NCBI RefSeq assembly: GCF_020567425.1
Contig: NZ_JAJCVJ010000002.1
Span: forward strand, 661,068-725,067
Source: Salinirubrum litoreum
Lineage (GTDB): Archaea > Halobacteriota > Halobacteria > Halobacteriales > Haloferacaceae
Direction of reading: 5' to 3'
Length of the DNA stretch: 64,000 nucleotides
The notes beneath the pieces are model-generated. The model did not search any database. It saw only the letters and a program-made list of their open reading frames with translations, and was not told the DNA's origin. A program made the translations under genes and the position numbers. This document shows positions 25,646 through 33,568 of the stretch, in pieces (position 1 is the first letter of the stretch; each line of letters opens with the position of its first letter).

Positions 25646-26197
25646 ATGACGGACATCGACCGGGTGCTGGAACGGTACGCGACCAGTCAAGAACTGATGG
25701 ATCAGATTCGGTACACCGCCGAGTCGCTGAGCCTGGGGTTCGACCGGTGGGACGAACCGCACGTCAGCGGGCCGAGCCTCTACTTCCTCGTGGTCGCCGA
25801 TCTGGACTTCGGCGAGTACACCGACCCACTGGGAGCCAACCGCTGGCCGGTCGAACGCTGCCGGGTCGTCACCGACGACGCCGAGGACTTCACCAGAGTC
25901 GCGGGGGACGTCGCCTTCGACTGTGACGGGGCGGTCGTCGTCACCGGCGACGGGACGATTCAAGAACAGATGGTCCGGGTTCGCAGCCCCGCGACGACCG
26001 AACTGGCGAGTGCCGAGGAGCTCGACTACCCCGACTGGATGGGGACGAAACACCTGAGCGCACTCGAGACGTCCACTCGCGAGGGCGTCCTCTGGGCCGT
26101 CACGCTGAGCGAGGAGGACGGCCGCGTGACGACGTTCATCGACGGGACGTATCAGGACTACCCGCGCGACCGGATCGGCGGCCGCTGGCGACCCTGA
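25646..26197 (+). CDS. dacZ: DacZ-type diadenylate cyclase (c-di-AMP synthase)
   Basis: 183-residue cytosolic enzyme of the DisA_N fold that joins two ATP into cyclic di-AMP, a messenger tied to osmotic balance in haloarchaea. The catalytic D-G-A motif is at 94-96 (FDCDGAVVVTGDGTIQEQM); the second motif, normally R-H-R in bacteria, reads K-H-L at 135-137 (MGTKHLSALETSTREG). The segment VTLSEEDGRVTTFIDG closes the domain. No membrane or DNA-binding domain is attached, as in other archaeal DacZ proteins. It is a single gene after icd. The family call is strong; the motif variation is noted separately. Confidence 0.85.
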   Translation: MTDIDRVLERYATSQELMDQIRYTAESLSLGFDRWDEPHVSGPSLYFLVVADLDFGEYTDPLGANRWPVERCRVVTDDAEDFTRVAGDVAFDCDGAVVVTGDGTIQEQMVRVRSPATTELASAEELDYPDWMGTKHLSALETSTREGVLWAVTLSEEDGRVTTFIDGTYQDYPRDRIGGRWRP

Positions 26198-26379
26198 ATC
26201 GTCCGATCTGCCAGTCTCGACTCGGGGACCTGTTCGGCGCAGTTTGCACTCGAAACCCTCTGCGTCCGAGAGGTTTCTTCGGTCGTGCTGGAGACAGTGC
26301 GCAAGTCGGTCAGTGACTCACAGCGCCCGGTGTAGAGCCAGACTCATATGACTCGTCGAACACGTTACGACTTGAGACC

Positions 26380-26586
26380 GTGATAGCCGAGATATTCGAG
26401 GGAGTTTTTGATATCGTAGTCGAGTTCATCCCCGATTTCGTCTGGGGATTGTTGTTCGTGGTGGCAGGAGTTGCGTCGACAGTGATCGGCGTGACGATTG
26501 TTGGTGAGTCGATGCTGGTGGGTGGAGTACTACTCACTGTCGGCGTGTTTCTGTTGGCCAGCGTACTGTACGTATGGTATCGATAG
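26380..26586 (+). CDS. Small two-helix membrane protein, lower G+C than neighbours
   Basis: 68 residues from GTG 26380. An acidic-hydrophobic start (EIFEGVFDIVVEFIPDF) leads to two membrane helices (VWGLLFVVAGVASTVIGVTI and VGGVLLTVGVFLLASVLYV). The coding DNA is visibly richer in A+T than the flanks, which suggests transferred DNA. An opposing longer frame on the minus strand (26310-26816) gives a Ser/Thr-rich product with no structural logic, so the plus-strand reading is preferred. No family recognised. Confidence 0.55.
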   Translation: MIAEIFEGVFDIVVEFIPDFVWGLLFVVAGVASTVIGVTIVGESMLVGGVLLTVGVFLLASVLYVWYR

Positions 26587-26766
26587 CTGCCAACGTACAC
26601 CTCTGGTCTGACGACCCGTCCAGTGTCTCGTGAGTCGATGTCATCGACCTTGCTGACTACACGCTCTGTCTCTTGCACGGCGTTCTCGTCAGTCGCCGAG
26701 GCGTTCGACAGCGCCCGGTAGTTCCGACGCTCGCAACTCGTCGGTGACGACGCCGCTACCGCCGAC

Positions 26767-27105
26767 TCACTCCTGCCAGTCGGGATTCCGTCGCGGCGGC
26801 GAGAAGATGTCGACACCCTTCACCGCCTCGTCGCCGCGGTTGACCGCCGAGTGCGGTTCGTCGCCCGGAATCACGTAGGAGTCGCCGTCGCTGACGACGA
26901 CCTCCTCGCCCTCCACGGTGAAGGCCAGCGCACCGTCGTAGATCCAGCCCGACTGCTCGTGGTGGTGGCTGTGTTCCGGCACCGTCGCATCCGGTTCGAT
27001 GTGGAAGTGCTGGACGCTCATCGACTCGCCGACCGCCAGTTGCGTCAGGTAGACGCCCTCGACCGCCTCGACCGTCTCCGGTTCCGAGAGTGACACGCGC
27101 TCCAT
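26767..27105 (-). CDS. Cupin domain protein
   Basis: 112-residue single-domain cupin. The first metal-binding motif is PDATVPEHSHHHEQSGWIYDG (His cluster with a downstream Glu); the second is GDSYVIPGDEPHSAVN, which ends with the conserved His. A divalent metal centre is expected. Such small cupins include isomerases, dioxygenases and ligand-binding proteins; sequence alone does not choose among them. ATG 27105 precedes MERVSLSEPETVEAV. Single gene. Confidence 0.9.
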   Translation of the reverse strand: MERVSLSEPETVEAVEGVYLTQLAVGESMSVQHFHIEPDATVPEHSHHHEQSGWIYDGALAFTVEGEEVVVSDGDSYVIPGDEPHSAVNRGDEAVKGVDIFSPPRRNPDWQE

Positions 27106-27186
27106 ACCGGATTCGCGTCGGACTCCCCGATAAAGCTACGCCCGCCGGCCAGTCGTCACGCGCCACGCCAGACCCGACGACGCCGA

Positions 27187-27714
27187 CTACTGGTGGGGCG
27201 TCAGCGCCCCCGACACCGACAGCATTGCCCCGCCGAGCAGCACCACGAGCAGCGCGCCGATCGCCGACCGGTACGACCCCGCAGAGCGGTACGACAGGAG
27301 GAGAATCGCGGCCAGCGACGCGAGCAGAAACACCGCGACGACGAACCGCGCCGGGTCGTTCCCCTCGGAGTCGACCGGCGGCAACAGCGCCGCAGACAAC
27401 AGGAGCAACAGCGCCACGGTCCAGCCGGCAGGCGCGAGGCCCGCCAGCGTCACCGCCACCGCAGCGGCGACACCGGCACCGAAGACGACCCGCCGACGCT
27501 CCCGGAGCGCAGCGAACAGGCCCACGCCGCCGAACGCGACGAGGAGTCCGAGTGCGACGAGCGTGCCCGGCGCGGGGGCGACGACCGCCAGCAGATACGC
27601 CACCAGCGCGAGGCCGGCCACGAGTGCGAGCCCCGCAGGCACGACCGGCCAGTGGCTCTCACACGCCGGCGTTCGCTCGTCGGCGATGGCGGCGATGTCG
27701 GCGGAGGGGATCAT
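27187..27714 (-). CDS. Hypothetical multi-pass membrane protein
   Basis: 175 residues with a polar N-terminus (MIPSADIAAIADERTPACES) and about five to six Ala/Leu/Val-rich helices: around 24-45, 48-68, 76-95, 97-112, 125-142 and 150-168. No charged motif marks a transporter or enzyme. Basic RERRRVVFG between helices 2 and 3 suggests a cytoplasmic loop. It is divergent from the DUF5817 gene, 168 bases away. Unknown function. Confidence 0.75.
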   Translation of the reverse strand: MIPSADIAAIADERTPACESHWPVVPAGLALVAGLALVAYLLAVVAPAPGTLVALGLLVAFGGVGLFAALRERRRVVFGAGVAAAVAVTLAGLAPAGWTVALLLLLSAALLPPVDSEGNDPARFVVAVFLLASLAAILLLSYRSAGSYRSAIGALLVVLLGGAMLSVSGALTPHQ

Positions 27715-27882
27715 GGATCGACAACTCGCTCGGCCTGCCTCAAAAAGTTACGTCCCTTCGAATCCGCCTCTCGGTCGGCCGACACGTCCGATCCGGGACT
27801 GTTCGCGCAGATCGCACGCGAGCGTCGGATCGAACCGCCAGCCGTCGTCAGGTTCAAACCCGAGAGCACGCAACCTCGAGGT

Positions 27883-28410
27883 ATGTACGCGGTCGTCGGC
27901 TGTACCGACTGTAGCAACCTCTGGCTCCTCGCGGACCCCGCCGAGGCCGACAGCGCGCAGTGTTCCCGCTGTGGCAAGCGCCACCAGACGAGCAAACTCC
28001 GGCGCTTCTTCGAGTCGCCGGACAGAGACGAGGCCCGGCAGGCCCGGTCGGCACTGCTGGCGGACAAACAGGACGCGGGCGACGCCTTCGCGGATCTGGA
28101 CTCCGTCGCCGAGATGGAGTGGCACCTCGACGACAGCGGCGTCTCGGACGACGAGTACCTCGACGGCTCCGGTCTCGACGCCGACGAGGTCAGGCGGGCC
28201 GGCGAGGGGAGTACGCAGTCCGGCGGGTCACAGTCCCGCGACGAGGTGGTCCGCGAGGCGCTCCGAGAACAGGACCATCCGACCGAGTCCGCGGTGGTCG
28301 ACTACGCCGAGGCGCGGGGCGTCCCGGCCGAGCGTGCGCGGGACTTGCTCGACAAACTGACGCGGCGCGGCGAGGTCTCCGAATCGCGCGGTCGGTACCG
28401 TCTGCTCTGA
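27883..28410 (+). CDS. DUF5817-type protein: zinc ribbon plus winged helix
   Basis: 175 residues. The N-terminal zinc ribbon uses CTDC (residues 8-11) and CSRC (about 30-33) with GKRHQTSKLRRFFES after it. A charged middle linker (about 45-108) includes DSVAEMEWHLDDSGVSDDEY. The C-terminal part, DEVVREALREQDHPTESAVV to DLLDKLTRRGEVSESRGRYR, is a winged-helix-like module. The two nucleic-acid-type modules suggest a transcription- or RNA-associated protein. ATG 27883 places the ribbon at the N-terminus, as in relatives. Confidence 0.85.
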   Translation: MYAVVGCTDCSNLWLLADPAEADSAQCSRCGKRHQTSKLRRFFESPDRDEARQARSALLADKQDAGDAFADLDSVAEMEWHLDDSGVSDDEYLDGSGLDADEVRRAGEGSTQSGGSQSRDEVVREALREQDHPTESAVVDYAEARGVPAERARDLLDKLTRRGEVSESRGRYRLL

Positions 28411-28505
28411 TCGGCCTGCGCTGATCTGCCTACGCTGATCGTCAGGTCGCGTCGGAGTCCGCCCGAGGGGTCGTCCGGGTCGCGTGTGACACTGCTGTCC
28501 CGCCG

Positions 28506-28637
28506 TCACAGGACGCCGAGCAGTTCGAGACACGTCAGGCCCGCGACGGCGATGGTCAGCAGGAGTTTCAACAACTGGAGCCACTGGTAGGTCTCGGTGT
28601 CGTCCAGTGGCTCCTCGTGGCGAGGGGTGTCACTCAT
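28506..28637 (-). CDS. Very small single-helix membrane protein (43 residues)
   Basis: ATG 28637 opens a frame reading MSDTPRHEEPLDDTETYQW followed by LQLLKLLLTIAVAGLTCLE and a short end. The acidic head plus one membrane helix is the usual plan of tail-anchored microproteins in haloarchaea. The MSD-type start is typical for the group. No family is known to me. It is well separated from neighbours on both sides, leaving room for its own promoter. Confidence 0.6.
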   Translation of the reverse strand: MSDTPRHEEPLDDTETYQWLQLLKLLLTIAVAGLTCLELLGVL

Positions 28638-28759
28638 GGGGTCGTGGGGACGACTGCTGCCGCCGGTGTACCCACGGCAGCGGTTCCAGCTACGTCGACT
28701 GTGAAAGTAAACGCTCGCCTGCCGTAGTGGAACTGAAACCGAGGGGCGGCCCGGTGGTA

Positions 28760-28855
28760 CCCGGCGCAGGGCGGTTCTCCGAGTGGTGGTTCCCGGCGCA
28801 GGGCGGTTCTCCGAGTAGTAGTGCCCGGCGCAGGGCGGTTCTCCGAGTGGTGGTT
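28760..28855 (+). repeat. Three tandem copies of a 32-base unit
   Basis: Units begin at 28760, 28792 and 28824, each reading CCCGGCGCAGGGCGGTTCTC then CGAGTGGTGGTT with two or three substitutions in the second; a fourth unit starts at 28856 (CCCGGG) and decays. It lies in the 293-base gap downstream of hmgA and upstream of the small membrane gene, in no reading frame of known genes. There are no spacers, so it is not CRISPR. Confidence 0.8.
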
Positions 28856-28930
28856 CCCGGGTCGTACCCCGCAGACGGACGCTCGCGGGTCACTACACTG
28901 CGTCCGATCGCCGAGTGGAGCCGACCGGCC

Positions 28931-30166
28931 TCAGCGGCCGTGTTCGGCGTGCGCACTCGACAGGTGCCGAGAGCCGAGCGCCGCGAGCAGGTTGAGTTCG
29001 CCGGCCAGCGCGCCGACCGCGATCAGTTCCGCGAGCGCGTCCGCGTTACTCCCGGCCGGGTCGCCGCCCCCGCGAACGCCCAGCACATCGAGTGCCTCGG
29101 ACTGGGTCGGCAGTTTCGTCCCGCCGCCGACCGTCCCGACTTCGAGGCTGGCGAGCGACACCGAGCAGTAGAGGTCGCCGTCCCGGACGCTCGCGGTCGT
29201 GATGGCGTTCGCCCCCTCGACGACCTGCGCGGCGTCCTGGCCGCAGGCGAGGAACATCGCCGCGACGACGTTCGCCACGTGGGCGTTGAAGCCGAGACTC
29301 GCCGCCTTCGCCGACCCGACGAGGTTCTTCCGGGTGTTGATCTCAGCGATGGCCTCCGGCGTCGTGTGCAGGCGCTCCTCGACGACTTCTCGGGGAATCG
29401 TCACGTCGGCCGTGACGCTCCGGCCCCGCCCCTCGGTCGCGTTGATGCCGGCGGGCTTCTTGTCGGTACAGAGGTTGCCCGAGACGGCGACGAGACTCGC
29501 GTCGGTCTCGGCCTCGATCAGGTCGCAGGCCTCACTGGTGGCGATGGTGGCCATGTTCATCCCCATCGCGTCCTTCGTGTCGTAGCGGAATCGCAGGAAG
29601 ACCGAGTCGCCGACGACGTAGGGTGTCACGTCCAGCAGTTCGCCGTGGCTCGTCGTGGACTCGGCGGCCTCCGCCAGTGCGTCCTCGTTGTCCCGGACCC
29701 ACCCGACGAGTGCCTCGGCCTCGGCGACTCCTCCGACGCGGAAGACCGGCGCGCGTGTCATCCCCGACTTCGTGACGCGGGCTTCCGCGCCGCCAGAGCG
29801 ATCCAAGACGGAACAGCCCCGGTTCACGGAGGCGAGCAGTGCGCCCTCGGTCGTCGCCAGCGGGAGGTACTGTTCGCCGGAGACCGCGCCGCCGTCGACC
29901 GAGACCGGGCCGACGACACCCAGCGGAATCTGGGTCGTCCCGACGAAGTTCTCGATGGCCGAGTCGACCACGTCCTCGTCGGGGAACGTGTAGTGACCGA
30001 CCGCGTCGAGGTCGGCACCCGACTGTGCTTCGACGAGCAGTCGGCGTGCCTCGGCGGCGGTGTCGAGGTCGGCGTGGGCTTCGAGTTCGTGGAAACGCAG
30101 GTCGCCCTCGCGGACCCGGTCCGCGAGCGTCTCGGCGTCCGGCGTGTCGGTGGCGTCGTCGCTCAT
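28931..30166 (-). CDS. hmgA: Hydroxymethylglutaryl-CoA reductase (NADPH)
   Basis: 411-residue class I enzyme making mevalonate, the rate-setting step for archaeal isoprenoid lipids and the target of statins in haloarchaea. Visible: ENFVGTTQIPLGVVGPVSVD, the catalytic Glu in LPLATTEGALLAS, dinucleotide-binding DAMGMNMATIATSE, the catalytic Lys in NLCTDKKPAGINATEG, the Asp in ACGQDAAQVVEG and the C-terminal His in SRHLSSAHAEHG. It has no membrane part, as in archaea generally. It runs away from the divergent amidohydrolase gene, and the tandem repeat lies just beyond its stop. Confidence 0.97.
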   Translation of the reverse strand: MSDDATDTPDAETLADRVREGDLRFHELEAHADLDTAAEARRLLVEAQSGADLDAVGHYTFPDEDVVDSAIENFVGTTQIPLGVVGPVSVDGGAVSGEQYLPLATTEGALLASVNRGCSVLDRSGGAEARVTKSGMTRAPVFRVGGVAEAEALVGWVRDNEDALAEAAESTTSHGELLDVTPYVVGDSVFLRFRYDTKDAMGMNMATIATSEACDLIEAETDASLVAVSGNLCTDKKPAGINATEGRGRSVTADVTIPREVVEERLHTTPEAIAEINTRKNLVGSAKAASLGFNAHVANVVAAMFLACGQDAAQVVEGANAITTASVRDGDLYCSVSLASLEVGTVGGGTKLPTQSEALDVLGVRGGGDPAGSNADALAELIAVGALAGELNLLAALGSRHLSSAHAEHGR

Positions 30167-30303
30167 GCCCGACGCTACCGGGCGTCGACCCTAACCGTTA
30201 CCGATTCCGAGTCTGCGGGACGCTCCGCCGGCAGTCGGCACCCGGCCCCGCCGAGGGTCGCCGCCGCCCGAACGGTTTTGCTCCTCGCGGTCGGCCATCC
30301 GGT

Positions 30304-31875
30304 ATGACGGCACCTGCCGACCTCGTCCTGACGAACGGCGAGGTCCACACGCTCGGCGACCCCGACGAGACCTACGAGGCGGTCGCGGTCCGGGACGGCC
30401 GGATCGTCCGCCTCGCCGACAGCGACGAGATCGACTTCCTCGTCGGCGTCGAGACCGAGGTGGTCGACCTCGCGGGCCGCGTCTGCCTGCCGGGGTTCAC
30501 CGACGCACACACCCACATGACGACGCTCGGCCGGTCGCTGGTCCACGCCGACCTCTCGACGGCCGACTCGCCGGGCGACGCCATCGAACTGCTGCGGGAC
30601 CGCGCCGCCGAGGTCGCCGAGGACGAGTGGGTCCTCGGCTTCGGCTACGACGAGAGCACGTGGGACGAGTCGCGTTACCTGACCCGGAACGATCTGGACG
30701 CCGTGACCGGCGCACAGCCAGTCGCGGCGGTGCGCGAGGACATGCACGTCGCCTCGCTGAACAGCGTCGCACTGGATCGCTTGCTCGACGAGATGCCCGA
30801 CGACGACGTCCACCGCGACGCGGAGGGACCGACCGGCGTCGTCGTCGAGGAAGCGGTCGATCCCCTCTATGCGGCCATCGAACCCGGTCCCACGGAGACC
30901 CGCGACCTCCTCGAATCGGCACAGGCCTACGCCAACGAACGCGGCGTCGTCGGCGTCCACGACATGGTCCGGCAGTCGCACGCCCCCGGCGTCTACCGGG
31001 ATCTGGCCGCCGACGGCGACCTCTCCCTGCGGGTGCGGCTCAACTACTGGAGCGACCACCTCGACGCCCTGCTGGACCTCCGTGAGCGCACGAACCACGG
31101 GAGTGAGTTCGTGCGGGTCGGCGCGGTCAAGAGCTACACCGACGGGAGTTTCGGCGGCCGGACCGCGAAGCTGTCCGAGCCGTACGCCGACGCAGAGGAG
31201 GGAGAGGAGGACGGCGACGCGGAGGACGGCGGGACAGCCACTGGCTCGTGGGTCGTCGCGCCCGACGAGTTACAGGCTCTCGTCACGCGGGCTGACGACG
31301 CCGGCCTCCAGTTCACCGCCCACGCAATCGGCGACGAGGCGGTCGACGCGGTGCTGGACGCCTACGAGACCTGCGACGATCCGGGGGCGGCCCGCCACCG
31401 CGTCGAACACGCAGAACTGACCAGCGACGAGGCGATCGAGCGATTCGCCGACTCGGGCGTGATCGCGTCGGTCCAGCCGAACTTCCTGAAGTGGGCCGGC
31501 GAGGGTGGGCTGTACGAGTCCCGCCTCGGCGACCGCCGGACCGAGACGAACCGCTACGCCGACCTGCTGGCTGCTGGAGTGCACCTCGCGTTCGGGAGCG
31601 ACTGCATGCCGCTCGACCCACTGCTCGGTGTCCACCACGCGGTGAACGCGCCCGCCGCGGCCCAGCGACTCGGCGTGACCGAGGCGCTCCGGGCGTACAC
31701 TCGCGGGGCCGCCTACGCCGGCTTCGACGAGGACCGACTGGGCACGGTCGAAGTCGGGAAACTGGCCGACCTGGTGGTTCTGGACGACTCGCCGTGGGAG
31801 CAGTCGGACGCGATCCGGGACATCGACGTGGCGCTGACGCTGGTCGACGGCGACGTGGTGTACGACGGTCGCTGA
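30304..31875 (+). CDS. Amidohydrolase family protein (YtcJ-like)
   Basis: 523-residue metal-dependent hydrolase. Metal ligands: PGFTDAHTHMTTLG (HxH pattern), the carbamoylated-Lys region near GAVKSYTDGSFGGRTA, then FTAHAIGDEAVDAVLDA and RHRVEHAELTSDEAI, and GSDCMPLDPLLG with the final Asp. The C-terminal beta strands (GKLADLVVLDDSPWEQ) close the composite domain. An acidic insert lies at about 300-315. YtcJ-like enzymes hydrolyse amides or lactams but natural substrates are mostly unknown. It starts at 30304 and is divergent from hmgA. Confidence 0.92.
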   Translation: MTAPADLVLTNGEVHTLGDPDETYEAVAVRDGRIVRLADSDEIDFLVGVETEVVDLAGRVCLPGFTDAHTHMTTLGRSLVHADLSTADSPGDAIELLRDRAAEVAEDEWVLGFGYDESTWDESRYLTRNDLDAVTGAQPVAAVREDMHVASLNSVALDRLLDEMPDDDVHRDAEGPTGVVVEEAVDPLYAAIEPGPTETRDLLESAQAYANERGVVGVHDMVRQSHAPGVYRDLAADGDLSLRVRLNYWSDHLDALLDLRERTNHGSEFVRVGAVKSYTDGSFGGRTAKLSEPYADAEEGEEDGDAEDGGTATGSWVVAPDELQALVTRADDAGLQFTAHAIGDEAVDAVLDAYETCDDPGAARHRVEHAELTSDEAIERFADSGVIASVQPNFLKWAGEGGLYESRLGDRRTETNRYADLLAAGVHLAFGSDCMPLDPLLGVHHAVNAPAAAQRLGVTEALRAYTRGAAYAGFDEDRLGTVEVGKLADLVVLDDSPWEQSDAIRDIDVALTLVDGDVVYDGR

Positions 31876-31965
31876 CTTCCGGAGACGGCCGCTGTATCGA
31901 CCTCCCACGACACACCGACCCACGCGCCCGACAGCTACTACTCCGGGCCGTCCCTCCGTTCACAC

Positions 31966-32745
31966 GTGTCTCTCGACTACGACTACCACACCCACTCGAC
32001 GTACTCGGACGGCGACCTGCTCTTCCGGATGCTCGCCGCGGCGGAGTCGGCCGGTCTCGCCGGCATCGGGGTCACGGACCACTGCAACGTCGCGGAGCGC
32101 GAGTCGATGCAGGAGATGAAAGCCCAGTTCGGGTTCAACCTCGATACGACCTACGAGCGTCGCCGCCGTGGGATCGAGGCCTACCGCGACCGCTTCGACC
32201 TCCACATCTTCGACGGGGTGGAGATGGACTACGAACCGCAGGACGAGAACCGAATCGCGGCGTTTCTGGAGACTGCCGACTTCGACTACGCCATCGGGAG
32301 CGTCCACCACGTCGAGGACGTGAACGTCCACTTCGAGTCGTACTTCGGCCGGAAGTCGGAGGCCGAGCGCCGAGACGTGGTAGCGACCTACTTCGACAAA
32401 CTCGTCGCCCTGATCGACTCGGAGTTGTTCGAGATCGCGGCCCACCCGGACCTGATCGAGCGCAATCCCGCGCTTCGAGGGCTGGCGACCGACGAGGACT
32501 ACGAGCGTGTCGCGGACGCCTTCGCCGACTCGCGGACGATTCCGGAGGTGAACGCCGGGCGCGCGCTGGACGACTACGGCGAGTTCCACCCGACGCCCGC
32601 GTTCCTCGACGCCCTGCTCGACCGCGGGGTGTCCGTGACGGTCGGGACCGACTCCCACTCTCCGGAGGTCGTCGAACCGCGGCTGGCGGCGCTGACCGAG
32701 CGACTCGACGAGGTGGGCGTCGAACCGGTCGACGTCGTGACGTGA
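31966..32745 (+). CDS. PHP-domain phosphoesterase (histidinol-phosphatase-like)
   Basis: 259-residue metal-dependent phosphoesterase. Motif 1 is DYDYHTHSTYSDGDLLFR, then GIGVTDHCNVAERESMQ, the later FDGVEMDYEPQDENRIA with a metal-ligand Glu, YAIGSVHHVEDVNVHFE, EIAAHPDLIERNP and finally SVTVGTDSHSPEVV. These four motifs match the PHP superfamily and the HisK type of histidinol-phosphatase. In haloarchaea lacking a HAD-type HisB it could be the missing histidine-pathway phosphatase, consistent with dispersed hisE and hisF here. GTG start at 31966 places motif 1 six residues in. Confidence 0.87.
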   Translation: MSLDYDYHTHSTYSDGDLLFRMLAAAESAGLAGIGVTDHCNVAERESMQEMKAQFGFNLDTTYERRRRGIEAYRDRFDLHIFDGVEMDYEPQDENRIAAFLETADFDYAIGSVHHVEDVNVHFESYFGRKSEAERRDVVATYFDKLVALIDSELFEIAAHPDLIERNPALRGLATDEDYERVADAFADSRTIPEVNAGRALDDYGEFHPTPAFLDALLDRGVSVTVGTDSHSPEVVEPRLAALTERLDEVGVEPVDVVT

Positions 32746-32799
32746 GTCGGGACGAGAGTCAGAGAACGGGCGGCCGCAGACAGAGAGACCGAGGGGAGA

Positions 32800-33237
32800 T
32801 TACCGCTCGTCGGAGTCGAGCACGCGAATCTGGTCGCCACGCACCGTCACCGGAATCGGGACCGTCGCCTCGTACAGTTCGACCGTCACCTGGTCTTTGC
32901 CCTCGTCGATGCGCTGGACGCGGGCCTTCTCGCCTTTGAACGGCCCGGCGATCAGTTCCACGATGTCGCCCTCCGCGATGCCCTCCACGTCCGGCGTCGG
33001 CGAGAGGAAGTGCTCCACCTCGGCGTAGCCGGAGGTGCCGGGGACGATACTGCGGGCGTGGGGAATCTCGTCCAGCAGGCGCTCGAGGACGGCCGAGTCG
33101 TCGGCCTCCACCATCACGTAGCTGGTCAGCGAGTCCGGCGCGAGGACCGCGTGGATCTCCTCGGCCTCCTTGTTCGCCAGCATCTCCGCGACCGTGCGCT
33201 CCTGGCTCGCGGTCGTCTTGACGGCGAAGATCGGCAC
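32800..33237 (-). CDS. spt5: Transcription elongation factor Spt5 (NusG homologue)
   Basis: 145-residue factor that clamps the RNA polymerase cleft with Spt4 and aids elongation. The NGN domain is residues 1-85 ([40 protein letters not shown]) and the KOW domain 90-140 ([20 protein letters not shown]). The GTG start at 33237 lies two bases after the secE stop, so the two are one operon and probably coupled, as in most archaea. Confidence 0.97.
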   Translation of the reverse strand: MPIFAVKTTASQERTVAEMLANKEAEEIHAVLAPDSLTSYVMVEADDSAVLERLLDEIPHARSIVPGTSGYAEVEHFLSPTPDVEGIAEGDIVELIAGPFKGEKARVQRIDEGKDQVTVELYEATVPIPVTVRGDQIRVLDSDER

Positions 33238-33239
33238 GG

Positions 33240-33416
33240 TCAGACGCCTCCGAGCGGGAGTATTGCCATCACCGCGAAGATGAGAAAGCCCATCAGCCCG
33301 ACGAGGAAGATGCCCGCGCCGGCGATCTTGGCGATCTGGGAGAACTCCTCCCACGACGGGGTGCTGGCCAGCTTCAACACCCGCACGTAGCTCGTGAGGT
33401 CGTACTTGACGTCCAT
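33240..33416 (-). CDS. secE: Protein translocase SEC61 complex gamma subunit (SecE)
   Basis: 58-residue essential translocon subunit. The amphipathic N-terminal helix carries [20 protein letters not shown] with the strongly conserved P-x-x-x-E-F, then [20 protein letters not shown] opening the single membrane helix, ending in MAILPLGGV. Its size and pattern are exactly those of archaeal SecE. It is first in the secE-spt5 operon. A TATA-like AATAGATAG sits about 35 bases before its ATG. Confidence 0.96.
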   Translation of the reverse strand: MDVKYDLTSYVRVLKLASTPSWEEFSQIAKIAGAGIFLVGLMGFLIFAVMAILPLGGV

Positions 33417-33443
33417 GTTGTCTGACGGTAGTCGGTCGGGCTT

Positions 33444-33457
33444 TTTCTATCTATTGG
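33444..33457 (-). promoter_or_regulatory. Promoter of the secE-spt5 operon
   Basis: On the minus strand CCAATAGATAGAAA is the only A+T-rich tract in the gap before secE and lies 28-41 bases before its ATG, which fits an archaeal TATA/BRE and a very short leader. Assigned by position alone. Confidence 0.45.
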
Positions 33458-33568
33458 AACGGACGAACGACCGGCGGGCCGAACTCCGGCCCGGTCGAAG
33501 CGTGTACTGCGTCCGGTCGAAGGGTGTGACGGTCGGGGCGACGCACCTGACGCGTCGGTCGAGACGCG

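Noticed and set aside
26310-26816. 168-codon minus-strand frame opposite the small membrane gene
   Set aside because: Ser/Thr/Asn-rich product without hydrophobic or domain structure; the plus-strand frame gives two clean membrane helices.
28760-28855. Possible CRISPR array
   Set aside because: The 32-base units abut directly without spacers and there are no cas genes.
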